Source: Vibrio penaeicida (GTDB taxonomy: Bacteria > Pseudomonadota > Gammaproteobacteria > Enterobacterales > Vibrionaceae). Taken from it: a stretch of DNA of 64,000 nucleotides. The stretch spans positions 371,442-435,441 of the forward strand of contig NZ_BFAQ01000011.1 in the NCBI RefSeq assembly GCF_002933855.1, given 5' to 3'. The notes under the pieces were generated by a model. That model was not told the origin of the DNA, did no database searches, and saw only the letters and a list, made by a program, of their open reading frames with translations. Positions 55,138 to 62,925 of the stretch are shown here, piece by piece. Made by a program: the position numbers and the translations under genes. Each line of letters opens with the position of its first letter. Within the stretch, counting starts at the first letter, position 1.

Positions 55138-56418
55138 TTAGTTTAAGCTAAATATTTCTTGGGTTAGACGAGTTAACTTTCCACCATTGATGTAAATTTT
55201 TAAAAGCTCGATCGGGTCCTGATAATGACAATGAATCGTTGAATATTCCGGTAAGCAGTCAGACTCTTTTGCTACTTTAGCTCCTCGTTTAGCAACATGA
55301 GCTGATTGAAGATGATGCACTAAACCCGGAAAAATAAAGTGGTTGGATACAGGCGTGCCTTTCCCTTCTAATTGAGATATAGCTTGGTGATAATAAAACT
55401 GCTTAACTAAATCTGACCACCCCGGAGCTGAATTGGCAGAATATGCACTGTAATATTTAGCATCAACGATAGCAAATCGATGCTCATCTGAATGCTTAAG
55501 TACAGTATCCGTTCGTTGACCTTTCTTCGGTACAGGTACAAATACACCTGCGCCAGTTTGATATACGGGAACGGGCAATTTGCTATTTACTGCATATTTC
55601 CCTATTAAACACTCATCTAGCATTGCTTCCCATAAAGAGTGAAATTTTCGAACACCAATAAGTAATGTATCTTCCTTTTTCCCTTTTTGCTGCTTTAAGC
55701 ATTGGATCAACCCTTTCAGCAAAAAGATATCTCGGTCGGAATAGACTTGGCGAAGCTCCTTTTCTAGGCATGCGATCTGCACATCGAGACTACTGTTAGG
55801 TTGGAGTACATGCGACAACGAAGAGTCAAAATAAGAGTTTTGACCAAACCATAGTAGTCCATAGGTTGATGATAGATTCTTAATTACTTGAGCATGAATT
55901 TTTGCTACTTCGCTAGAGGTGTCGTAACGAGAGCGAGAAGTGTCCAGTTCAAGGTAGATAGGGCTATCATTACTTGTTAAAGGCACTCTGCTTGCTATTG
56001 TGCGCCTCCAATCAACTTTACCTTTGTTTATCGCCCGCTCTCTGATTCGGCGAACATAAAGGCCATTGGTGGCGTAGTCTTCTAATAGGGAGATAGCCAA
56101 TGATAGCGACTCCCCACCTATAACCTCAGAGTCACTGTCTTGAGCATGAATACCCGTGTCTTTATCAAGGTAGTATTTTAGTAATGCTTGAATCAACAAG
56201 TGCGTTAAAGCTTTGGACCGTTTTTTATCGGCCACACTATTTCTGGGTAAAAAAACTGCCAACTCTTCATCACAAGCTATCACACCACAAAACTCAATTT
56301 TTGAACTCCCTTGTGGAATGATGCGCTTCCGTATTAGCGCATCTATTAACGAAGGAGATAATTTTTTCGAGCTTAATGGGGTGCGATCAAGATACAGATT
56401 AATCTCACTCAGTGGCAT
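55138..56418 (-). CDS. LlaJI/McrC-type restriction endonuclease subunit
   Basis: 426 aa. The middle carries the LlaJI-family segment LLEDYATNGLYVRRIRERAINKGKVDWRRTI (split here as LEDYATNGLY and GKVDWRRTI, about residues 112-145). A PD-(D/E)xK core follows: Asp in KGQRTDTVL, then FAIVDAKYY (D-x-K) near residue 325 and a helix VKQFYYHQA. In McrBC and LlaJI systems this subunit cuts DNA when the NTPase partner translocates. It overlaps the McrB-like gene by 14 bp and ends the five-gene operon. The stop codon lies at the junction with IS-derived sequence, but the protein seems full length. Confidence 0.8.
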   Translation of the reverse strand: MPLSEINLYLDRTPLSSKKLSPSLIDALIRKRIIPQGSSKIEFCGVIACDEELAVFLPRNSVADKKRSKALTHLLIQALLKYYLDKDTGIHAQDSDSEVIGGESLSLAISLLEDYATNGLYVRRIRERAINKGKVDWRRTIASRVPLTSNDSPIYLELDTSRSRYDTSSEVAKIHAQVIKNLSSTYGLLWFGQNSYFDSSLSHVLQPNSSLDVQIACLEKELRQVYSDRDIFLLKGLIQCLKQQKGKKEDTLLIGVRKFHSLWEAMLDECLIGKYAVNSKLPVPVYQTGAGVFVPVPKKGQRTDTVLKHSDEHRFAIVDAKYYSAYSANSAPGWSDLVKQFYYHQAISQLEGKGTPVSNHFIFPGLVHHLQSAHVAKRGAKVAKESDCLPEYSTIHCHYQDPIELLKIYINGGKLTRLTQEIFSLN

Positions 56419-58399
56419 CTATCGCCGGCTCCTCTATACGAGTTCCACTATCTTCGACTCTTTCCTCTACTTTGCTATTGAATATCGCTTTGTCTTTCAT
56501 AAAGGCAGAAGATAGACGACCATAAGTAAGGTATTTAGGAGCAAAGATTTTCTTGGGACCGATGTGCCTTAAAACATCATCCCAAAGATAAACAAACAAC
56601 TTGCTGCTAATGGTTTCTTTTGAGGCTTCAACGGTTTCAATCTCATCTTTTTTCACAAAGAAGGGGCCAAGTAAGCGATCTTCTGCAACGTGAGCTTCAA
56701 TCAATTCCTCATTAATGATCGTCGCAAGTTTTGGCCAAGAAATCTTAAATACGCCACTGCGAGTTGATACATGAAAGTCGTGATTCGGGACATCGGAATG
56801 AGAGAAGTCGATATCAATAAACTTGAAGCGCCAACGACGTTTGAATGCGGTATCTAGAGGCATCACCGCTTGGTCACTGCTGTTCATCGTGGCTAATAAG
56901 GAGAGGTTTGCCGGTATTTCCAACTGCTCAATGCTTGGTGCTCCGTTTTTTTTAAGCGATTGGTTGATGTACGCCAACATGTCAGGGTCTGATGCATCAA
57001 TCTTGTAACTGCTTTCGCCATCATCTTCTCGGTCTAATAATTGGAACAGTTCTCCAAAGACTGCGGCTGCCGGTGCACGGTTCAGTTCTTCAATCACTAG
57101 GCAAATATGTTTATGCGGATGCAGTTTTGCCTCGATTAATGCTTTAGTAAAAGGACCTGGACGGAATTGGTAAGCAACATAAGGTTTGCCGTTTTCATCT
57201 GTTGCCATGTTAGGCTTAAGAGCACCAACAAAGTCACTGTACTGAGTATCAGGGTGAAAGACTGTCACAATTGTATTAGCACCTGCACATTCTACATTAT
57301 GAATGTGATGGCTCTTACCTGTTCCAGGCGCACCATAAAAGATTTTATTGGTCGCACCTTTAAATGGTGGAGCTTTAGAATCAAAGCGAAGAGAAGATTT
57401 AAAGTAAAACGCCTCATCATCTTTCTGAATAGACATGTTATTCCATAGCTGAGAGATGAGATCAGATACACTTATTCTTAGTTCATCAGTATCAAGTAAG
57501 CCTTTTTTAACATATACATACTGGTTCGAGGAGGAATGATAGTGAATCGGCTCTTCAACATATCTAGGGTTACCAGGTATAAGTTTAGGTCTAAACAAGA
57601 ATGCTTTCTCTATTGAGCCCCAGTTGGCAAAATCTGATGACGATGATGGATTTAATTCTGCATCCAATTTACCTTGCCACCCCAGTGTAGATAAAACTTG
57701 AACAATTAATTCATCTCCACTTGTAGTCTTAAATAGATATGGGATTGAGGAAGAGTAGTTTTCTGTAAGAACTTGGTATGCAGTTGGATCCTGAGCAAAC
57801 GCATACAGTAGATGACCAAGCAACTCAGAACTAGCATTTGGAGCGGGGATAGCTTGCAACCATATTGATGACATGAAGTCACTGTCTGGGCGATATATCT
57901 TCCTTGTGCCTTTATCATTAATAATCTTTTTGCCGCCCATTCGATTAGAACTGTCTTTAAAAGCGCTAATGAAATTTTCTTTACTATGTGAATCTAAAGC
58001 ATTTAATACCTGATTTTGTGGTTGCTGGGTGTTGATTAAATTTTCAAATTCAGACGCTCCGGAAACAGAGTTTTTTACTTGTTCAAAAACTTCCATATAG
58101 TTGTTTAATAAAACGACTAAAGGTTGAAGCCTTACCGCATATAAAAAATACTGACTGGGGATATAACATTGATTGGTTGTCTTTTTTTGGGTGTTGTTAA
58201 TCGTAACCAATGCATGTTGATCAAACATTTCAATGTCTATAGGAAGTCGGCTAAAAGCTTCTTTAGCCTCATCGTTAAATATTATGTTGTCAAACGTAAA
58301 TCCATTTAACCACTTATTATTATACCGGCCATCTTCTAACTCTTTATTGTCAGAGTCACTTTTAAACCAGCTACCGACAGTGTTTATTTTTGAAAGCAT
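56405..58399 (-). CDS. McrB-like AAA+ NTPase
   Basis: 664 aa. The N-terminal region of about 340 residues is unrecognised and probably binds DNA or partners. The C-terminal AAA+ module has Walker A IFYGAPGTGKSHH (near residue 347), Walker B CLVIEELNRAPAAAVFGELFQLLD, and the McrB-type signature LLATMNSSDQAVMPLDTAFKRRWRF. In E. coli McrB that signature is MNTADR and gives GTP specificity; here it is MNSSDQ, so the nucleotide is uncertain. It would power the LlaJI/McrC-type nuclease encoded just after it. It lies 54 bp after the 307-aa gene, the only clear gap in the operon. Confidence 0.87.
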   Translation of the reverse strand: MLSKINTVGSWFKSDSDNKELEDGRYNNKWLNGFTFDNIIFNDEAKEAFSRLPIDIEMFDQHALVTINNTQKKTTNQCYIPSQYFLYAVRLQPLVVLLNNYMEVFEQVKNSVSGASEFENLINTQQPQNQVLNALDSHSKENFISAFKDSSNRMGGKKIINDKGTRKIYRPDSDFMSSIWLQAIPAPNASSELLGHLLYAFAQDPTAYQVLTENYSSSIPYLFKTTSGDELIVQVLSTLGWQGKLDAELNPSSSSDFANWGSIEKAFLFRPKLIPGNPRYVEEPIHYHSSSNQYVYVKKGLLDTDELRISVSDLISQLWNNMSIQKDDEAFYFKSSLRFDSKAPPFKGATNKIFYGAPGTGKSHHIHNVECAGANTIVTVFHPDTQYSDFVGALKPNMATDENGKPYVAYQFRPGPFTKALIEAKLHPHKHICLVIEELNRAPAAAVFGELFQLLDREDDGESSYKIDASDPDMLAYINQSLKKNGAPSIEQLEIPANLSLLATMNSSDQAVMPLDTAFKRRWRFKFIDIDFSHSDVPNHDFHVSTRSGVFKISWPKLATIINEELIEAHVAEDRLLGPFFVKKDEIETVEASKETISSKLFVYLWDDVLRHIGPKKIFAPKYLTYGRLSSAFMKDKAIFNSKVEERVEDSGTRIEEPAIDATE

Positions 58400-58453
58400 T
58401 ACTTTCTTATCCCTAAATTCAATTGCAGCTACCCGCAGGAAGCTGCGTAGAGG

Positions 58454-59377
58454 TTAATCGTGCTTAATCCAAAGGCTGCGAGAAACCTCTTGGCGTAGGT
58501 TTTCTATCAGCTTTTTGTTGGTATCTGAAAACTGGCCGTTCTCAAACTCACCCATAAAAAACAGACATTCGGCTAACGGCCTTGACTGCTCTTCCGACAG
58601 GTTACGCATAAGAGGGTGTTCATTATTTAGCGTAATGTAGTGGTCATCTTCATACCCTGGTTCCCATAGCGAACCATCGCTTGTTTTAGCAAGGCGAATA
58701 TCAATATGTTCGATCAGAGGAGCGACTATCCTGTAGCTACTCAAATGTTCACCACGGCCAGAGCAAAGGATACGGAATTCCAAGAGTCCATTAAAAATAG
58801 CGACTAACGCATCACCAAACCCAGCTCTATAAATACCATAACGGTCCGCAATAATATTGCCGAACATATCCGTGTTAGCTGTGCCAACTCGCTCGCAATC
58901 AGGAATCAAATTATATTGTGCTTTTACCGCTTCTGGCATAAAGATACGAGCATATTTTTTACCTTGGTGCTGCAATGCTTCTGCAACCTTTTCAGTAGAG
59001 AAGGTGAATGAATCAAGCCCTAACGTATCTGCAACCTCGTAAGCCATACGAGTGATTTCTGAGCGTTCTGGTAATTGCTCATTGAGCCAATCTAGCAAAG
59101 CAAAGTGCTTTTTCTTTAAGTCACCTTTGGGAAGGTCGGTTACTGCAACCTCAAAGGTACTTTCAAATAGTTCTCGATGGCTAAATGTCACTGCACTTGC
59201 CGCTAGCTGATAAACGTAATCGGTAACGATATGATCTGATTCATTAAAAATCCGGTTGAACAAATCTATGGGGATTGGAATTGTCGTCTTCCAAAAAATC
59301 AGACCATCCACCCGATACTTTGGATTTTTATCATTCAAGTAACGTTTAAAGTCAGATAGATCGTATTGGTAACTCAT
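58454..59377 (-). CDS. Unrecognised 307-aa protein with a C-terminal module shared with the GHKL ATPase
   Basis: 307 aa, start overlapping the GHKL gene stop by four bases (ATGA). I do not recognise residues 1-230; they look helical and soluble, with no membrane segment or catalytic motif. Residues about 234-307 align by eye with residues about 440-520 of the adjacent GHKL protein: SLWEP versus CLWEP, then HP, then E-x-G-x-FSDTN, then RQEVS-x-x-L. This suggests a common docking or effector domain. It is probably an adaptor or specificity subunit of the restriction complex; that is inference from position and the shared module only. Confidence 0.75.
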   Translation of the reverse strand: MSYQYDLSDFKRYLNDKNPKYRVDGLIFWKTTIPIPIDLFNRIFNESDHIVTDYVYQLAASAVTFSHRELFESTFEVAVTDLPKGDLKKKHFALLDWLNEQLPERSEITRMAYEVADTLGLDSFTFSTEKVAEALQHQGKKYARIFMPEAVKAQYNLIPDCERVGTANTDMFGNIIADRYGIYRAGFGDALVAIFNGLLEFRILCSGRGEHLSSYRIVAPLIEHIDIRLAKTSDGSLWEPGYEDDHYITLNNEHPLMRNLSEEQSRPLAECLFFMGEFENGQFSDTNKKLIENLRQEVSRSLWIKHD

Positions 59378-60966
59378 TCATCTTCCTCCACATCTGGAAG
59401 CTCGAGACTTAAGTGACGCAGTGTGTTACTTACTTCTTGACGAAATCCATTCAACGTGTGCTGATTAGTATCAGAAAACTCACCGTGCTCAGCATTTGAT
59501 AAACTCCAAAGCAGCATATCTAGGGCTTTCATGGCCTCGACATTATCCTTGCAGACGTTATACATTTTATGGAAGTAAGGGTGTGACTTGCCAAGGCTGA
59601 CGCATGTATTACCGTCTCCATCACATGAAGGCTCCCATAAGCAATCACCTAGTAGCGAATCTTCTTCATGTACGCGCACAGTTTTATCGTCATAGACACG
59701 AATGCCTTCTATCACAGTCGGCTTCATCTGCTTCCTGTTACGAATTGTTACCGTGTCACCATTAACTTTAATATCAGAGTTTTTAGTATGCTTACTATGT
59801 TTACCAATCGCTTTATCTGCTGGGCCATGCGCACGCTTAGTGTTCGCAGAAGTTAAGCGTTCTTGCCGTTTAGTCAACTCTTGACGCCAAGGTGAAATTA
59901 GGCTCTTTAACTTATTTCTGATTTCGGCAGGAATAATCACACGACTCTTGCGAAAATCGATACTGAACACATCATCCAACTCGTGGCCAAAATTCAGCTC
60001 AACTCGAAGGCGAGTGACCTTACTTTCTTTTTTATACATACGATGTGGCCAGCCATCGTGCCAAATAAGTCGACCTTCTCGATAGATGTAAAGCCCTTGA
60101 TTATCTAGGTTATAACGAACGTAGTTTTGTTCATCGTTATCAAGTTCGTTTAGAGAAGGGATAACACCGCCTTTAACGGTAAAGTGAAGCTTTGTATTAC
60201 CAGCATCAATTTCTACGGGTCTTTCTTTCAGTATTCGAGGGCGCGCACCATCCTTAGTTACAAATTTAGAACATAGGGGATCCCAACCTTTTAATTTAAC
60301 GACAGGGTTGTCTCCAATCTTCATTGAGATTGTGACTTCACCTGATTCTAAGAACTTAAAGAATATAGCGCTTAACTCTAAAGAAAGCTCTTTGCCAAGC
60401 GACTGAACTTGCGCCAGTAATTGCTTCTCACTGCCTGCTTTCACTAAACGGTCGATATTTTCCCAAATGATCATGGTTCCGCTATCTTCTGAGAAAGTAT
60501 TTAGAGCATCAAAATCGTCGTAGTAATCGTCTTCATCAGGGGTTTCTAGTTCCCAACGGTCTGATTTAATGATGTTATCAATATCCCAGGCTCGACCGAC
60601 ATTGCTGCCATTTTGATGAGATAGCACGACAAGACGGCGACAGAACGCGGTAGAGGCGGTTTTAAGCCCCATACCAAACTTACCCAGTGATTTAGGGTTA
60701 TCACGGCGGGGCGAGCCATAACGCATTGCATTACGAAGCTGCTCTTCTGACATGCCATCACCATTATCCGTAATGATGACTCTAAACTCTCCAAACATAT
60801 ATTGGAGCTCAACCTCTATGTGAGTTGCATTCGCTGCAATAGAGTTATCAATGATGTCGGCAAATGCAGCCTCTTTGCTATAACCGGTATCACGTAAACT
60901 CTCAACGAGTCGGGCCGCTGAGGGACGAAAGTCATCTTCTTCTGGTAGTGCTATTGTTTCATTCAT
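59374..60966 (-). CDS. MORC-like GHKL ATPase (paraMORC) of a restriction-modification system
   Basis: 530 aa. The GHKL ATP-binding fold lies at residues about 15-150: N box AFADIIDNSIAANA, G1 ITDNGDGMSEEQL and G2 SLGKFGMGLKTAS. An S5-like segment follows (residues about 230-350, with GLYIYREGRLIWHDGW and VIIPAEIRNKL). The glutamate that usually opens the N box (ExxDN) is Asp37 here. The C-terminal module (about 440-520) is shared with the next gene. Prokaryotic MORC/paraMORC proteins were described by Iyer, Abhiman and Aravind as parts of R-M systems with SF2 helicases and nucleases. They probably clamp or remodel DNA. ATGA overlaps at both ends. Confidence 0.87.
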   Translation of the reverse strand: MNETIALPEEDDFRPSAARLVESLRDTGYSKEAAFADIIDNSIAANATHIEVELQYMFGEFRVIITDNGDGMSEEQLRNAMRYGSPRRDNPKSLGKFGMGLKTASTAFCRRLVVLSHQNGSNVGRAWDIDNIIKSDRWELETPDEDDYYDDFDALNTFSEDSGTMIIWENIDRLVKAGSEKQLLAQVQSLGKELSLELSAIFFKFLESGEVTISMKIGDNPVVKLKGWDPLCSKFVTKDGARPRILKERPVEIDAGNTKLHFTVKGGVIPSLNELDNDEQNYVRYNLDNQGLYIYREGRLIWHDGWPHRMYKKESKVTRLRVELNFGHELDDVFSIDFRKSRVIIPAEIRNKLKSLISPWRQELTKRQERLTSANTKRAHGPADKAIGKHSKHTKNSDIKVNGDTVTIRNRKQMKPTVIEGIRVYDDKTVRVHEEDSLLGDCLWEPSCDGDGNTCVSLGKSHPYFHKMYNVCKDNVEAMKALDMLLWSLSNAEHGEFSDTNQHTLNGFRQEVSNTLRHLSLELPDVEEDE

Positions 60967-62813
60967 GAGTCTAACGTTTCCAAATACTCAAGCATGATCT
61001 GCTTGTCTGTTTCTTTATCATCAGTGACCGATACTACACGATCACTTAGCTGCTGCTTCAATCGAATACGTTCATCAATTCTTTCTTCAATCGTATCCGC
61101 GTAGTACATGTAGTAGACATTCACTACGGATTTTTGGCCATTACGCCAAGCCCTTGCCGTCGCTTGCTCTTCTAGGGCGGGATTCCATTGGCGGCAATAA
61201 TGAATCACATTGGTAGCAGCAGTAATATTTAACCCCATCCCTGCCGTTCTAGGGTGAAGCAATAAGACGTTGAAGCCTTCTGATTCGGAGAAAGTATCAA
61301 TCAAGGCTTGGCGTTCATCGTTAGGTGTTCGCCCATCGATAACCCCAGACAATATGCCATACCTTTCATTTATGGCGCCTTGTATCAAATCAATGGCTTT
61401 TTGGAAAGTGGCAAAAATAATCACCTTCTCATCAGCTTGTCTAATTTTATCCAACTGCATCATAAGTAACTCAAATTTGGCGCTACTCTTGATGAGAGAG
61501 TGAACATCATGGGGGATGGCCGATTCAACCAGCGCGGGGTGAGCCGTAAACTGTTGAAGCTTATTAATTAATGGGAGGATACCACCGCCACCATTTTGGC
61601 GATCATTCTGCATTTCATCGATCAATGCTTCGTATTTGTTTTTTTCACTTTCACCTAAAGAGACCGCTGTGTGTATATCGAGCTTTTCGGGTAATTGCTC
61701 CAATACATCTTTTTTCATTCTTCGCAGTGTAATTTGGCGTAAGCTGCTCTCAAGCTCCTCCAAGTTTTTATCCAATGTTTCAGATAGATCAGAATGCACA
61801 TAACGACTTTTAAAGTTCTCTTGCCCCCCTAAAAAACCTTCAAACACAAGATCCGTTAAGGCCCATGCATCCATCAAACTGTTCTCTACGGGGGTTCCAG
61901 ACATCGCAACAGTGACACCGACATCCAAACGGCGAGCGGAGAGGGAGCGAGTCGATTTAGGATTTTTTAACATACTCGCCTCATCAAAGAGAGCGAGGTC
62001 AAAGTAGACTTCTTCAAACATCGTAATATCTGAAGACACTGTCGTGTAAGGAGTGATCACAACACTGTGATTATCGAAAGCAGAGGCAACCCCACGGCGA
62101 TTCTTTCCGTAATGCAGATAAGGCGTAATGCTTGGTGCAAAAAAGTTAAATTCCCGTACCCAGTTATCAAGCAAAGGGTTGGGAACGACGATTAATACTT
62201 TGCTGTTTGGGTTCTTTTCCAAAACATCACAACATAGTGCGATCACTTGCGCTGTTTTACCCAAGCCCATATCATCAGCAAGTATTGTCCCAACGCCATT
62301 TTCTGCACAAAAACTCAACCAGTTAACCCCTTCTTCCTGATAGGGGTACAGTGATTGCACAAAGAGCTTGTCATGATGAGCTCGTTTTTGTTGGTTCCCC
62401 CTAAGCACTTCAATTAAGTGAGAAGGAAACGCTTCGATAAACCCTTCTAAATGCAGAGTACGTAGAAGTTTCATTAACTTAGGAAGGGAAAGCTCTCCAA
62501 AGGCGCTATCTAAAAGATCCATGAGGTGGGAGCTGACGAAATGTAACCTTCTCCCTTCAGATATAAAGTAACCAATTTTTGTTAAAGAATACGTTTGCTC
62601 TGCATCTAATGGTTGTCCTCGAAAGAACAGTAAAAAATGAGGGGTTGGTTCTGCTTCAAATTCAAAATGGATTGAAGCTGGGCGTTTTGAGATAACCAAT
62701 TCAACCTCATTGCCATCTGAATAAGCTGATATTCTACCGAGCTTAAAAAGGTGTTCGGCTTTCAAAATAACACCATCTTGTTCTACTATCCCATCTATAA
62801 TCGTGTAAGCCAT
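60963..62813 (-). CDS. SNF2-family DNA translocase / helicase
   Basis: 616 aa from ATG 62813, which has aggaag at good spacing; GTG 62819 would sit on top of that site. An N-terminal region of about 160 residues precedes the two RecA-like lobes. Motifs are ILADDMGLGKTAQVIAL (Walker A), LALFDEASMLKNPKS (DEAS box), VAMSGTPVENSLMD, LLLHPRTAGMGLNITAA and QWNPALEEQATARAWRNGQK (motif VI). It moves on double-stranded DNA using ATP. First gene of the leftward operon and divergent from the methyltransferase. Confidence 0.92.
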   Translation of the reverse strand: MAYTIIDGIVEQDGVILKAEHLFKLGRISAYSDGNEVELVISKRPASIHFEFEAEPTPHFLLFFRGQPLDAEQTYSLTKIGYFISEGRRLHFVSSHLMDLLDSAFGELSLPKLMKLLRTLHLEGFIEAFPSHLIEVLRGNQQKRAHHDKLFVQSLYPYQEEGVNWLSFCAENGVGTILADDMGLGKTAQVIALCCDVLEKNPNSKVLIVVPNPLLDNWVREFNFFAPSITPYLHYGKNRRGVASAFDNHSVVITPYTTVSSDITMFEEVYFDLALFDEASMLKNPKSTRSLSARRLDVGVTVAMSGTPVENSLMDAWALTDLVFEGFLGGQENFKSRYVHSDLSETLDKNLEELESSLRQITLRRMKKDVLEQLPEKLDIHTAVSLGESEKNKYEALIDEMQNDRQNGGGGILPLINKLQQFTAHPALVESAIPHDVHSLIKSSAKFELLMMQLDKIRQADEKVIIFATFQKAIDLIQGAINERYGILSGVIDGRTPNDERQALIDTFSESEGFNVLLLHPRTAGMGLNITAATNVIHYCRQWNPALEEQATARAWRNGQKSVVNVYYMYYADTIEERIDERIRLKQQLSDRVVSVTDDKETDKQIMLEYLETLDS

Positions 62814-62925
62814 TCTCACTTCCTATGCACAGGGTTAAAAACCGGATAACCACTTGCATTTATGTCTGTCTAAATATACAGTGCACACTATCACCGGGGC
62901 AAAAACCGGATATCAATATAGGAAA
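62814..62925. promoter_or_regulatory. Divergent promoter/operator between the restriction operon and the methyltransferase
   Basis: 112 bp that must hold both promoters. The exact 12-mer aaaaaccggata occurs at 62837-62848 and 62901-62912, both on the + strand and 64 bp apart, one near each gene start. gtgcac also occurs just upstream of and inside the methyltransferase start. A weak rightward promoter could be TTGCAT (62854-62859) with TACAGT (62877-62882). The repeats are good candidates for operators of the HTH domain fused to the methyltransferase. Confidence 0.6.

Noticed and set aside
59374..60966. Reading the GHKL protein as a sensor histidine kinase or Hsp90
   Set aside because: There is no HisKA domain, membrane segment or Hsp90 middle domain, and the R-M neighbourhood fits MORC-like ATPases.
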